A stretch of 28,119 bases of DNA from Clostridiales bacterium (GCA_004553545.1 SFLD01000042.1:1-28119), one strand, 5' to 3'. Shown: positions 20,155-28,042, numbered from the stretch's first letter. The notes: generated from the letters alone by a model not told the origin. Translations and numbers: made by a program.

Positions 20155-22269
20155 TCACACCCCCGTAAGGCTTACGCCGATGCGGTTGCCCTCAGCCTTG
20201 TTGAGCTGATACACTACCCGGCCCAGAACATCCCGGTCCAGCATCAGGACCGCCTCATTTTTCCCGCCAAGAGCACTCAGTTCCTCCCGGAGGAGCTGCC
20301 GGAGCTTTACGTCCGGGACCTCGTAGTTGTTTCCGCTCCGCTGGTCGCCCAGTACAGCCAGGAACTCCCGGTTGGGCGGGATAACAGCGCCACGGGCCAG
20401 AGCTGGGACGCTCCTGTACGTCGGCATACTGTGGGCGGAAATATTGCCGGTAAAGCTGGGATTCACCAGGGAGACTTTGGAGCCGTACCCTTTCACTGCG
20501 GAATCATCGACCTCCGACACAAAGAGCCGGAGGATCAGACCGATGGACAGAGAGATCACAAAGGCGGCGCCGGTGCTCACAACGCCCAGCGCTGCCAGCG
20601 CAACCCCGAAAGCGCTCGCTACCAGGCCAAGAATGATGCCCTGCCCGATCTTGCGGAAGGTCTCGGAGCGGTCCTTTGGGTCCTTGTCCAGCTCATAGAG
20701 CAGCAGACCGACGGCAAGACCGATAGAGAGGCCAACGACAGTCCCCACGCCGGGGGCTACCTTGCTCCCGATCACGATACCCAGAAGGGCGCAGAGAACG
20801 ACCATCAGTTCCCGGAAAAGCTCCGGAACACCGCCCTGCTCCTCCTGGGCGAAGTCTACCAGGAACAGCCCCAGCACAGCGCCCAGGCTAAAGCCGACGC
20901 CAGCGCCCACGATCCCGGTGAAGGCGGCGCCCAGTACGGCCCCGATCAGGCCCGCAATGACCACCGTCCACATCTCCTTCGCTCCCATTTCGTTCTTCCA
21001 GTATTCCGGGTCAAAGCCTGTGATGTAAAGCCCAATCATCGCCCCCAGCGTCAGGCCGATCACCGCTCCGGTAAAGCCGCCGAAGGATGCCCCCAGCGTA
21101 GCGCCGAGAAGCGCCGTCATGGCCGTCAGCCAGGTCCCCTTGCTCTTCGGGACGATCTTGCTGTCAAAGCTCCATTTCAGGTCATCGATCACGATGTCCA
21201 TACCAGCCCGAATCGTCCGAAAGACATTGTTGATCTTCTCGAAGAGGCCGGACAGCTTCTCCAGCATAGGATTTGCGTCCAAATCAAAGTCCGGGCGGAT
21301 AGCTGATACTCCACCGCCTCCGGAGGAATCCGAGGTCAGACGATTGATCTCATCAAAGGACGCCAGCTGTCGGGACGCCTTCTTTGCCGCAGCGCCCGTG
21401 GCACTGATAGCGTCCGCCTCTTCGTAAAGGCCCCTCGCCGCCTCCTCCATGCCCTTCCTGCTCCGCCCCGTCAGGATGGCCGCAATGGTCATGATCTCCG
21501 TTACGATGGCGGAGAGCAGGTTCATGAGCCAGGTGAGCGCCGGAATGATATCCTGAAGGATAGGCGCCGCAAAGGTCAGCAGCGCTCCCTTCAGCCGGGC
21601 GAAGGCAGCGGACGCCTCTGCGTTGCTGCGGATCGTGGCGGCGAACTGCTTTCGCATCGCCGTCAGAGCGGCGCTGATCACGGAGAAGATCAATGCGCTT
21701 TTCGCCAGGCTCTTCAGGCGTTTTGCGATCCTCCCGACAAGATCCTCCGCTTTTCCGAAAGCGGAGTTTGCCCGTCTGGCTTCCTCCCGCTCCTGAATGA
21801 TCTGGTCTACAAGGCCGCCAGCTTCGCCCTTCATCCGGGCCAGCTTTCCCGTCATGCCGTCGCAGTCGTTGGAGACCTTTTGATAGGCCGCCGACAGCCT
21901 GCGTACCTCGTCATTCTGCGCCTTCAGGATCGTTTCCTGTTCCTTCAGCTCCGCTGCCGCTGGCGCCATTCGGTCCAGCACTTTGGTCTGGTAGTCCTGC
22001 GTGGTAAAGCCCTGTGCGGCGATCCACTCCCGGTCATTCAGGCGTGCGATCTCCGCCCGGAGTTTGCTTACCGCCTCTTCCGCCGCCAAAGCGGACGCCT
22101 TTGCGGCGTTTAAGCGCTCCTCGATTCCAGTTTTCTCCTTTTGCTTGCTGTCCAGCTTGGCGGCGGTCTCCTCAATGGTCTTTTCCAGCTGAATGAGCTT
22201 TTTCTCCGCCGGAGACGAGTTCACATCCGCAACAATGATCACGGAGCCGTCCGCTCTTGAAATGTCCAA
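20155..22269 (-). CDS. phage tape measure protein (short, 704 aa)
   Basis: The TTG at 22269 follows AGGGGGTG by 5 nt and 14 nt after Gp15, so it is preferred over ATGs inside Gp15. Residues ~15-200 form long coiled coils (EKKLIQLEKTIEETAAKLDS; AEEAVSKLRAEIARL). After a GGGG linker at ~317 comes a Gly/Ala-rich hydrophobic block (~379-585) made of four diverged repeats of the pattern GAxLGAxFxGxxGAxxGxxLGAxxGL. The end, VVYQLNKAEGNRIGVSLTGV, is typical of tape measure proteins of Firmicutes siphophages. The protein sets tail length and helps DNA entry through the host membrane. It is short for the family (often over 1000 aa). Confidence 0.88.
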   Translation of the reverse strand: MDISRADGSVIIVADVNSSPAEKKLIQLEKTIEETAAKLDSKQKEKTGIEERLNAAKASALAAEEAVSKLRAEIARLNDREWIAAQGFTTQDYQTKVLDRMAPAAAELKEQETILKAQNDEVRRLSAAYQKVSNDCDGMTGKLARMKGEAGGLVDQIIQEREEARRANSAFGKAEDLVGRIAKRLKSLAKSALIFSVISAALTAMRKQFAATIRSNAEASAAFARLKGALLTFAAPILQDIIPALTWLMNLLSAIVTEIMTIAAILTGRSRKGMEEAARGLYEEADAISATGAAAKKASRQLASFDEINRLTSDSSGGGGVSAIRPDFDLDANPMLEKLSGLFEKINNVFRTIRAGMDIVIDDLKWSFDSKIVPKSKGTWLTAMTALLGATLGASFGGFTGAVIGLTLGAMIGLYITGFDPEYWKNEMGAKEMWTVVIAGLIGAVLGAAFTGIVGAGVGFSLGAVLGLFLVDFAQEEQGGVPELFRELMVVLCALLGIVIGSKVAPGVGTVVGLSIGLAVGLLLYELDKDPKDRSETFRKIGQGIILGLVASAFGVALAALGVVSTGAAFVISLSIGLILRLFVSEVDDSAVKGYGSKVSLVNPSFTGNISAHSMPTYRSVPALARGAVIPPNREFLAVLGDQRSGNNYEVPDVKLRQLLREELSALGGKNEAVLMLDRDVLGRVVYQLNKAEGNRIGVSLTGV

Positions 22270-22283
22270 AATAGCACCCCCTA

Positions 22284-22853
22284 TCAAATCCACTCCCGCA
22301 GCAATGCGTTTTCCGCCTCGCTGTACCTCTGGCGGATATCCACGATATCCCGGTTCCGCTGATACCAGGCCTTTTCTTCCTTCTCCAGGTTTTTCCCCTT
22401 CGCTTTTTTCTCCCGGATACGCACGACCTGGGAAAAAACGCAGTCTCCGATGTCGTTGTAGGCCCCCAGGAATGTCCACCAATGGACGCCGCCGGTATTA
22501 TGCTCCACGTCATAAGGGATTTCCCGGAGGTCCTTGCCGAAAGCCTTGTTGATGGGCGGCAGGATCAGCGGATAATCCTGCGCCCAGTCTATCAGCTTCT
22601 TTCCGCCATCCTGCCGGGGGACTTGTCCACCATTCTGAAACCAGGTAAAGCGGTCTACCGCTTCCTGCAGGTGCTGCGGCGGGATCGCTTCCGGGGAAAC
22701 GTAGAACATTTTCAGGATACCCTCAGCACGGTCGACGGCGTTCAGGTCCGGGTCCTCCAGCATCTCGAAGATGTCCAGGATGACCCGGAAATCTGAACGG
22801 ATGGCGTAATCCTCTCCTCCGACCTCGACCGTTGTCGGAAGCCCCCACATCAT
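22284..22853 (-). CDS. bacteriophage Gp15 family protein
   Basis: 189 residues. The family pattern is plain: LPTTVEVGGEDYAIRSDFRVIL at the start (a beta hairpin and 'SDFR' helix), then HNTGGVHWWTFLGAYNDIGD and FSQVVRIREKKAKGKNLEKEEKAWYQRNR. Gp15 of Listeria phage A118 type lies just before the tape measure gene and is thought to be a tail assembly chaperone. The same order is kept here. ATG 22853 overlaps the stop of the preceding gene by 4 nt (ATGA), so translation is coupled. Confidence 0.9.
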   Translation of the reverse strand: MMWGLPTTVEVGGEDYAIRSDFRVILDIFEMLEDPDLNAVDRAEGILKMFYVSPEAIPPQHLQEAVDRFTWFQNGGQVPRQDGGKKLIDWAQDYPLILPPINKAFGKDLREIPYDVEHNTGGVHWWTFLGAYNDIGDCVFSQVVRIREKKAKGKNLEKEEKAWYQRNRDIVDIRQRYSEAENALLREWI

Positions 22854-23275
22854 CGGCTATATTTTTCGGTATACTTCTTAAGCCGGGGATTCGTGGCCTT
22901 CTGCTCCCTGGCGAAGGCGCTGTCGGTCTCGTCCATCAGCGCCAGCAGAAAGTTCGTCCAGACGTGGAGGCCATCAGACAGAGCGTAGAGGTTCATGCGG
23001 CCAAAGACCTTCTCACAAATGGGTTCCTCAAAGATGCCGTCGATAATCTCCCGCATCTCGTCGCTGCGCTTCCGGGCGATCTCGAAGATCTTCACCCTGT
23101 CCCCGCACTTTCGGATCTCCTCGTTGTAGGCGTCTTGCTTCTTGTCCAGCACCTCAAAGGCGCGGTAGAGCCGCTGGACGAACTCGCCGTCCGTGGGATT
23201 GAAGCGGATCACCACATCCCCATTGACCCCGTGGACCGTGTACTCCTGTACGCCGTGCGTAAAATTCAGCTCCAT
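22850..23275 (-). CDS. probable phage tail assembly chaperone (141 aa)
   Basis: Starts MELNFTHGVQEYTVHGVNGD at 23275 with AAGGAGGGG upstream. A short beta part is followed by helices (FVQRLYRAFEVLDKKQDAYNEEIRKC; EIIDGIFEEPICEKVFGRMNLY) and a basic tail. Its shape (small, strand-rich start, helical end with 'FxxPICEKVFG'-type segment) and its place directly before Gp15 and the tape measure gene match the first tail chaperone of siphophages. Identity rests mainly on position. What normally precedes it, the major tail protein, is missing. Confidence 0.68.
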   Translation of the reverse strand: MELNFTHGVQEYTVHGVNGDVVIRFNPTDGEFVQRLYRAFEVLDKKQDAYNEEIRKCGDRVKIFEIARKRSDEMREIIDGIFEEPICEKVFGRMNLYALSDGLHVWTNFLLALMDETDSAFAREQKATNPRLKKYTEKYSR

Positions 23276-23287
23276 ACTCGCCCCTCC

Positions 23288-23764
23288 TTACATCTGGCCT
23301 CGCAACATGGCATTGAACAAAACATTACTGGCCTTGCTGTCCTTCTTCTTTTCGCTCAGTTCTTTGGCATAACGTTCAATGGTCGCCCCCAGTTCGGACG
23401 CCGCAATGCGGTTTGCGGCCAGATCACGGCGGGCAAGGTCCGCCGCCTCCTGGTCAATGTTGCGCTGGTCGAGGCTATCCAGGCTCACACCTGCCCGAAT
23501 CGATCTGTACGCCTCCCCCTGCGCCTTGCGTTCCTGTTCCTCCTGTCGTGTGCGAAACTCAGCTTTTAGGCGGCTTCTGGCAGCTCTGTACTCAGGGGAT
23601 GATCTTTCCAGTTCGGCACGGGCGCAGGCGTCCAAATATGCCTCGTCGCTGTCAAAGTCGCTGCGTGCCACAAGGTCAAGGGCGCTGCTCATATCAAAGC
23701 CAAAAGCGGCCTTTGCCTTTTCCTTTACGCTCTCGGCGGTCTCAATGTTGGCATTCATTTCCAT
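23288..23764 (-). CDS. hypothetical phage-type protein, 158 aa, helical
   Basis: ATG 23764 (MEMNANIETAESVKEKAK) follows AAAGGAAA; the ATG two codons on is an alternative. The sequence is highly charged and helical: SSPEYRAARSRLKAEFRTRQ, EEQERKAQGEAYRSIRAG, AADLARRDLAANRIAASELGATIERYAKELSEKKK. It could be scaffold- or coat-associated, but no family is recognised. In the operon it lies between the 68-aa gene and the tail chaperone, where the head genes of a full phage would be expected. Confidence 0.68.
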   Translation of the reverse strand: MEMNANIETAESVKEKAKAAFGFDMSSALDLVARSDFDSDEAYLDACARAELERSSPEYRAARSRLKAEFRTRQEEQERKAQGEAYRSIRAGVSLDSLDQRNIDQEAADLARRDLAANRIAASELGATIERYAKELSEKKKDSKASNVLFNAMLRGQM

Positions 23765-23798
23765 AGTAAATTTCCTTTCTTCGTTCACAAATCTTTAC

Positions 23799-24005
23799 TC
23801 AAATGTCGATGACAATGATATTCTCGCATTCTGACAAATACGCCTGCGCTTCCCGCTCCGTCTGGAACACTTTTTCTGGACTTTGCGGCCCCTTGCAGGC
23901 CGTCCATGTACCATCTTCTTGCAGAGCCATAATTGCTACGCCGCTCCGCTTCTGTGCCGCCATCCTCTGCAAAACGGTAAGACGGGCCTTAACGCTGTTA
24001 TTCAT
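23799..24005 (-). CDS. hypothetical 68-aa protein
   Basis: ATG 24005 overlaps the stop of the preceding gene (ATGA), with GGAGG about 10 nt upstream. Product: MNNSVKARLTVLQRMAAQKR, then a strand-rich part SGVAIMALQEDGTWTACKGP and KVFQTEREAQAYLSECENIIVIDI. The 'TEREAQAYLSE' piece suggests a small alpha-beta domain that may bind DNA or protein. No family is recognised. It is part of the tightly packed leftward phage operon. Confidence 0.65.
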   Translation of the reverse strand: MNNSVKARLTVLQRMAAQKRSGVAIMALQEDGTWTACKGPQSPEKVFQTEREAQAYLSECENIIVIDI

Positions 24006-24367
24006 GCACGGCTTTCCTCCCTCCATTTCTCCAGCTCATCGAGCTTCCTGAGAATGTCAAAGGTCTCGATCAATTTCAGGCCGTATTCGATTAGCTTACT
24101 CGAGGCCGCAATTTTATTTGCGTCACTTGCGTCCTCCCGTTCAACGATTTCTCGCAGACAGGAAAGCGCAGGGGCCAGGCTCTGCTTCGCCGCCGTCGCC
24201 GCATCCTCGATTAGGTCAGACACCGCCTTTTGATATTCTTCCTGAAACTCAGGATCATCGAGATACCTTTTCAGCGTCGTTAACCCAATTCCCGCCGCCT
24301 GTGCGGCCTTTTCCTTCGTTGGCTGCGTCAGCAAAGCGGCAAGCGCCTGTGCCTGTTTATGTGTCAA
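24002..24367 (-). CDS. small-terminase-like helix-turn-helix protein (phBC6A51 type)
   Basis: Product from TTG 24367: THKQAQALAALLTQPTKEKA, then AQAAGIGLTTLKRYLDDPEFQEEYQKA, the helix-turn-helix that phage small terminase subunits of this type use to bind the packaging site. The helical remainder ends in a coiled region (LIETFDILRKLDELEKWREES). The TTG has AGAGGTG 5 nt upstream; the in-frame ATG at 24409 has none at a usual distance, so TTG is preferred (with ATG the gene is 14 codons longer). No large terminase gene follows. Function as a packaging-recognition protein is inferred. Confidence 0.62.
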   Translation of the reverse strand: MTHKQAQALAALLTQPTKEKAAQAAGIGLTTLKRYLDDPEFQEEYQKAVSDLIEDAATAAKQSLAPALSCLREIVEREDASDANKIAASSKLIEYGLKLIETFDILRKLDELEKWREESRA

Positions 24368-24410
24368 ATAATCACCTCTTTCGGGCCGTTTCTCACCATT
24401 GTGGCCCATG

Positions 24411-25004
24411 TCATCTATAAAACTCCATCAGCGTTTTCCGGATGTACGGATGCCGCAAGGTCCGCAGCGCTTGTCTTCGTTCTTTCGGGTCAGGCTTTTG
24501 CCCAAGCCAGAACTCCCCAATGATTGCGGCTCTCTGCGTGTCCGTTAATTGCGCAAGCGCAGTTCGCACGACCCGTTGAAGCTCTCTCCATTCAATGTCC
24601 GCAAACGCCGCTTCCGCCGCCGGGTCTGGCACGATATCAGCAATCGTAAAGGGATCACCCTCCCGATCCGTCAACGGCTCATCCAGGGATAGCGCAGAAC
24701 GGATGGGATCTTTCCTATCCCGCTGCGTACGAAGGCCCATAGCGCTTTCAAACGCTGTTTTGAGCCGCAGCGCATACCAACTGATGAATGAGCCCTCGCT
24801 TGCGTTCCAGTCCTCCAGTGCGTCCAGAAGGGCCAAAAAAGCACTCTGTTCCAGATCGTCAATCGTTACACCGCCTTCGCCACCCGATGCCCGGAGCCAG
24901 CGCAGCCCCTGCTTGATGGCGAACCGTCTTGCGGCGAACCACAGCTCCAAAATGTCAGCTTGGCCACTCTGTACCGCCACCGCAGTCTCGTTTGTGCTTG
25001 CCAT
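24411..25004 (-). CDS. sigma-70-like RNA polymerase sigma factor, phage type
   Basis: 197 residues. A region-2-like piece is visible: TIDDLEQSAFLALLDALEDW then NASEGSFISWYALRLKTAFE, the pattern of sigma factors (LxQ-A-xxALxxA, F-xxYA-xxI). The C-terminal part (ALAQLTDTQRAAIIGEFWLG) is region-4-like but weak. Such proteins occur in clostridial phages and elements, where they probably turn on late genes. ATG 25004 has GGGAGGG upstream. A long inverted repeat lies right before that site. Confidence 0.72.
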   Translation of the reverse strand: MASTNETAVAVQSGQADILELWFAARRFAIKQGLRWLRASGGEGGVTIDDLEQSAFLALLDALEDWNASEGSFISWYALRLKTAFESAMGLRTQRDRKDPIRSALSLDEPLTDREGDPFTIADIVPDPAAEAAFADIEWRELQRVVRTALAQLTDTQRAAIIGEFWLGQKPDPKERRQALRTLRHPYIRKTLMEFYR

Positions 25005-25015
25005 TCAATCCCTCC

Positions 25016-25077
25016 CGTGATAAAATATCGGTTGAAAGGTGAATATTCTATCACGGTGGCTCTCCCCAATTTTGGGG
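25016..25077. repeat. inverted repeats before the sigma-factor gene
   Basis: CGTGATAAAATAT (25016-25028) and its complement with one mismatch (25043-25055) surround a 14-nt loop and touch the ribosome site. A second, perfect 14-bp palindrome CCCCAATTTTGGGG is at 25064-25077. They could be operators or an RNA structure controlling sigma-factor translation. Confidence 0.55.
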
Positions 25078-25129
25078 AAAGCTATTTCTATAGCCGGAAG
25101 TGCTTGTTCAACGCTCGCTCGAATCTGTC

Positions 25130-25258
25130 TCAGTCATCGACCGGAAGAAGCGGAGCAAGGTAATGCTGCAGCTCGTCCCGCTGCCGGTATCGGTCACGTC
25201 TGCGGCGTTCAGGTCTTGTGCCCCGCAAGATAGCGCATGCTTTCTCGAAACTTAGCAC
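25130..25258 (-). CDS. 42-aa Arg-rich protein overlapping the helicase gene
   Basis: Starts at GTG 25258, with GGGGAGG 6 nt upstream inside the end of the helicase gene, and overlaps its stop by 7 nt. Product: MLSFEKACAILRGTRPERRR then RDRYRQRDELQHYLAPLLPV and DD. One Arg-rich helix suggests nucleic-acid binding. It is too short to be recognised as a family. The good ribosome site, the coupling and the protein-like composition support it. Confidence 0.5.
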   Translation of the reverse strand: MLSFEKACAILRGTRPERRRRDRYRQRDELQHYLAPLLPVDD

Positions 25259-26514
25259 ACAATCCTCCCCGTAGCCATGTAAAATGTCGCCTCCGTGTGG
25301 CCGGTGGGCCCTCGCCGATTCTTATCAAGCCACAACTGCAGAAGGGACGGAGCACCGGGGCCGTCACCCTCGCAGGGAGGATTATGCAGCAGAAGTACGG
25401 TGTCGGCGTCCTGCTCAATGGCACCAGATTCCCGCAAATTCGCCATCGTGGCCCGGAAATCCCCGGAACGGTCGGAAGCCGCCGCCCGGTTCAGCTGGCA
25501 AAGGCAAATCACGGGGATATCCAGACGCAGAGCCAGGAGCTTCAGGGCACGGGAGTTCCGGGTGGCGGCCTCGTAGAGGGACAATCTCCCCTCCGGCGGC
25601 GCCAGGAGGCCCAAATGGTCCACCACCAGAAGCCCCGGTTTCTCCCGAAAGCACAGGGCCTCGATCTGCCGAACACTGAAAACTGACCGCCGGTTGAAGA
25701 CGATAGGAACCCGGGAGAGCTTGGATGTCCCCTCGGCAAAGCGGCCATATTCTTCTTGGGAGAGTTGACCACCAAACATGTACCGGGCGGCAGAGCCGCC
25801 GCCCAGGTTCGCCACCAGGCGGGCGGTACAATCCTCCGGGTCCATCTCCAGGCTGACGTAAACGACCTTCGTTCCGGCCCGGGCGGCGTTCAGCGCAATT
25901 TGGAGAGCTAAGGCGCTCTTGCCCACAGCGGGCCGTGCGCCGATGATGTGCAGGCCGCCGTTGATGTACCCGCCGCCCAGCATCCGATCCAGCCCCGCAA
26001 GGCCAGAGGGGACGCAAGGCGCTTTTCCTTCCGCCTGCCGTTCCACACGGTCACAGAGGCCGCTCAGTGCGTCCGTCAGGTAGACACCTTCTCCTCCGGT
26101 GCCGCCTTGCTCTGCCATTCGCTGGATGGCCTCCTGCGCCCTATTCAGGGCCTCCGTGGGGGCCAGTTCGGCGTCCAGCAGTTCAGCTCCCAGCGCCGAG
26201 AGCTTCCGGCCCAGAGATGCCTCCTGAACGGCGGCGATGTAGGCGGAGAGGTTGGCGGCGGTCGGCGTTGTCTCCAGGGTTCGGACCAGCAACTCATCCG
26301 TGACATCTGGGCAGGACGCTCCCGCTTCCGCCCGGACGGTGAGGGCGTCGAAGCTCCCCGTCTCGCCGTACTGCCGCCGCATGACCCGGAAAACTGCCCG
26401 CAGGGGTTCCAGGGCGAAGTCCTCCGCCGCCAGACCGGAAGCCTGGGGGAAGAGGCCAGGTTCCAGCAGCAGGGAGCCGATGACGCCATATTCGTTCAGA
26501 ACTGACCGTTCCAT
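25252..26514 (-). CDS. replicative DNA helicase, DnaB type
   Basis: 420 residues. N-terminal DnaB domain (EYGVIGSLLLEPGLFPQASG) and C-terminal RecA-type ATPase: Walker A GARPAVGKSALALQIALNAA, Walker B LLVVDHLGLL, then ICLCQLNRA and a QDADTVLLLH motif. It unwinds the element's origin, loaded by the initiator encoded just before it. Five nt separate the initiator stop from the ATG at 26514, with GGAGGTGA in between. Lacking a linked primase domain, it probably uses host primase. Confidence 0.92.
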   Translation of the reverse strand: MERSVLNEYGVIGSLLLEPGLFPQASGLAAEDFALEPLRAVFRVMRRQYGETGSFDALTVRAEAGASCPDVTDELLVRTLETTPTAANLSAYIAAVQEASLGRKLSALGAELLDAELAPTEALNRAQEAIQRMAEQGGTGGEGVYLTDALSGLCDRVERQAEGKAPCVPSGLAGLDRMLGGGYINGGLHIIGARPAVGKSALALQIALNAARAGTKVVYVSLEMDPEDCTARLVANLGGGSAARYMFGGQLSQEEYGRFAEGTSKLSRVPIVFNRRSVFSVRQIEALCFREKPGLLVVDHLGLLAPPEGRLSLYEAATRNSRALKLLALRLDIPVICLCQLNRAAASDRSGDFRATMANLRESGAIEQDADTVLLLHNPPCEGDGPGAPSLLQLWLDKNRRGPTGHTEATFYMATGRIVC

Positions 26515-26518
26515 CTGT

Positions 26519-27199
26519 TCACCTCCACTCTCCTGTCACCGGGTCAAATTTCCGCATCGGCTGCTCCGAAAAAGCTTGTCCCCCGCCTTGCTTCAGGCGG
26601 TCAAAAATGATTCCCCGCCAGTTAGATGCCATACACTCCCGGATGAGCTTCGCAACCGCCGCCTCACCGTAATGCTGTGCGTTGTTCCGGATCTCCGTCA
26701 CCAGGCATTGAAGGCCCGTCGGCTGATAGCTCTGCCGCTTCTCGGTCTTGTAGGCAAGCCATGCCTCAAAGGCTGACTGAAGATCATCCCCAAATCCCGT
26801 CTCCACCTGCGGGGGATTCTTGATCTTCTTCTCGGTCTTATTATGGGTAACGTTTTCGGTAACGTTTTCGGTAGCGGAAACGGTAACGCTTTCGGTAGCG
26901 TTTTCGGTAACATTATGTGACCCTTTTCCTAAATAGTAGCGGCTGGGACTTCCCTTTTTCCCTTTCTGAAATTCGACAAAACCGGATTCTACTAGTTTAT
27001 CCCTTGCCCGGATAACAGCCTGTTTAGATTCGGCCCCTATCATGACCATCATCCGCAGGTTATCTACTCGCACATACTCCGGCCATCCTGCCCGGTTGAA
27101 TACATTCAGTAACTTGAAGTACATCAACTGAGAGCTCCCCGGCAGAGTGCCGCTTTCGAGCCAGCGGTGAAAGTCGTTCAGGTAATCCAAATATGTCAC
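26519..27199 (-). CDS. phage replication initiator (DnaD/O-protein type) with internal iterons
   Basis: GTG 27199 is chosen: VTYLDYLNDFHRWLESG is the usual opening of this family, and an AGGCGGTGG site lies upstream; TTG 27226 is in frame but lacks one. The N-terminal winged helix is followed by SKQAVIRARDKLVESGFVEF. A low-complexity Asn/Thr/Glu/Val linker is coded by the iterons. The C-terminal part (FGDDLQSAFEAWLAYKTEKR; VAKLIRECMASNWRGIIFDR) resembles DnaD-like helicase-loading regions. The protein probably binds its own iterons and loads the DnaB-type helicase encoded next. Confidence 0.85.
   Translation of the reverse strand: MTYLDYLNDFHRWLESGTLPGSSQLMYFKLLNVFNRAGWPEYVRVDNLRMMVMIGAESKQAVIRARDKLVESGFVEFQKGKKGSPSRYYLGKGSHNVTENATESVTVSATENVTENVTHNKTEKKIKNPPQVETGFGDDLQSAFEAWLAYKTEKRQSYQPTGLQCLVTEIRNNAQHYGEAAVAKLIRECMASNWRGIIFDRLKQGGGQAFSEQPMRKFDPVTGEWR
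26846..26917 (+). repeat. six 12-bp iterons (probable replication origin)
   Basis: Six head-to-tail 12-bp units from 26846: GGTAACGTTTTC twice, then GGTAGCGGAAAC, GGTAACGCTTTC, GGTAGCGTTTTC and GGTAACATTATG. GGTARC is constant. They lie inside the initiator gene, as the origin does in lambda O and many siphophages. Confidence 0.78.
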
Positions 27200-27209
27200 T
27201 GCCCACCGC

Positions 27210-27596
27210 CTATCCGCCCCGCTCAATGCAGGCGGCGGCCCTCAGAATCTCATGCGCCCGATGCCGGAGGGACCGGACGCATAGGGCCCTATCTTGCTCA
27301 TTGCCGGGCAAGAAGTAACCGCTCCTATTGTCCGAAAGGATTGGACTTCCCTGCTGCCGCTCCCGCTGGATGGCTTTCCGCACATCCCGCTCCGGCCAAC
27401 CCGTGAGGCGCACCAGATCGGCGAGGTGAATGGCGTTGCCCCTTCCCTCCATCAGGAGGGAGGAAACCAGCCCTTGACCGCCGTCGGCGGCGGTGGTATG
27501 CTGACTGCGGGAATTGCCGCCTGTCCAAGCGCTTTCCCCTTTTGCCCGCCCGGAAGTTGCCGCTTCTGGGCGGGCGTTTTTTCTCGTATTTATCAT
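27210..27596 (-). CDS. phage winged-helix-type protein (128 aa)
   Basis: ATG 27596 overlaps the stop of the preceding gene by 4 nt (ATGA) and has GGGAGGG upstream; an in-frame ATG at 27626 lies inside that gene and is not needed. A disordered start (INTRKNARPEAATSGRAKGE) is followed by a winged helix: LLMEGRGNAIHLADLVRLTG then WPERDVRKAIQRERQQGSPI and LSDNRSGYFLPG, a pattern frequent in phage proteins next to initiators. It ends in a short helix (RHRAHEILRAA). Likely DNA binding, in regulation or replication. Confidence 0.75.
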   Translation of the reverse strand: MINTRKNARPEAATSGRAKGESAWTGGNSRSQHTTAADGGQGLVSSLLMEGRGNAIHLADLVRLTGWPERDVRKAIQRERQQGSPILSDNRSGYFLPGNEQDRALCVRSLRHRAHEILRAAACIERGG

Positions 27597-27781
27597 GCAC
27601 CCTCCCGAATCTGTCGTTGTGCCCATTCCCGGAGGTCGTCCACCAATATGCGGGTACAGCCCCCGAAACGTATCACAGGAAAATCCGGCCTTTTCGCAAT
27701 TCTATACATTGTAGGCCGAGATACGTTCAAAAGGTGTGCGGCCTGCGTTATGGTAATTGCTAACGGTTCACCACAAGACAT
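27593..27781 (-). CDS. helix-turn-helix, excisionase-like protein (62 aa)
   Basis: ATG 27781 has AAGGAGG 8 nt upstream and its first base is the last base of the preceding stop (TAATG). Product: MSCGEPLAITITQAAHLLNV then SRPTMYRIAKRPDFPVIRFG, the winged-helix pattern of MerR/Xis-type proteins (TQAAxLLNVSRPTMYR... FPVIRFGG... RILVDDLREW). It could be an excisionase or an early regulator. No integrase gene is next to it in the window. Confidence 0.8.
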   Translation of the reverse strand: MSCGEPLAITITQAAHLLNVSRPTMYRIAKRPDFPVIRFGGCTRILVDDLREWAQRQIREGA

Positions 27782-27960
27782 TAAAGTGCCTCCTTTGAAA
27801 GCTTTTGGATAATACAAATGATAATCTCTTTTTCTTCCGGAGATAATTCTTTCCGCATTTTACGCGAAAGGCTAGTATCCGCAATACCGAGTGCATCGGC
27901 AATCTGCCAAAGCTTTACGCCATTGCCTGCCGCAAACCGTCTAATAGCCTCATTGTTCAT
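27781..27960 (-). CDS. Cro-like small DNA-binding protein (59 aa)
   Basis: ATG 27960 has GGAGG 8 nt upstream (an in-frame ATG five codons earlier overlaps that site). Product: MNNEAIRRFAAGNGVKLWQI then ADALGIADTSLSRKMRKELS, a helix-turn-helix of the type common as the first gene of early operons in clostridial elements, followed by PEEKEIIICIIQKL. It is first in the leftward operon. It may be the Cro-like control protein of the adjacent divergent region. Confidence 0.8.
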   Translation of the reverse strand: MNNEAIRRFAAGNGVKLWQIADALGIADTSLSRKMRKELSPEEKEIIICIIQKLSKEAL

Positions 27961-27996
27961 CTGTTTCACCTCCATCCGATGTTATCAACAACCATC

Positions 27997-28025
27997 TTGA
28001 CGCAGTTGCTTTCTTGGTATATAAT
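27997..28025 (+). promoter_or_regulatory. strong rightward promoter
   Basis: TTGACG (27997-28002), 17-nt spacer, perfect TATAAT (28020-28025), start near 28032. It reads out of the window, divergent to the early operon. Confidence 0.72.
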
Positions 28026-28042
28026 AACACAAAGGAAGCATC

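Noticed and set aside
20011..21306. 431-codon plus-strand open frame opposite the tape measure gene
   Set aside because: No ribosome site; antisense to a convincing tape measure protein.
26846..26917. Tandem repeats as a CRISPR array
   Set aside because: Units are 12 bp with no spacers and are in frame within a gene; they fit iterons, not CRISPR.
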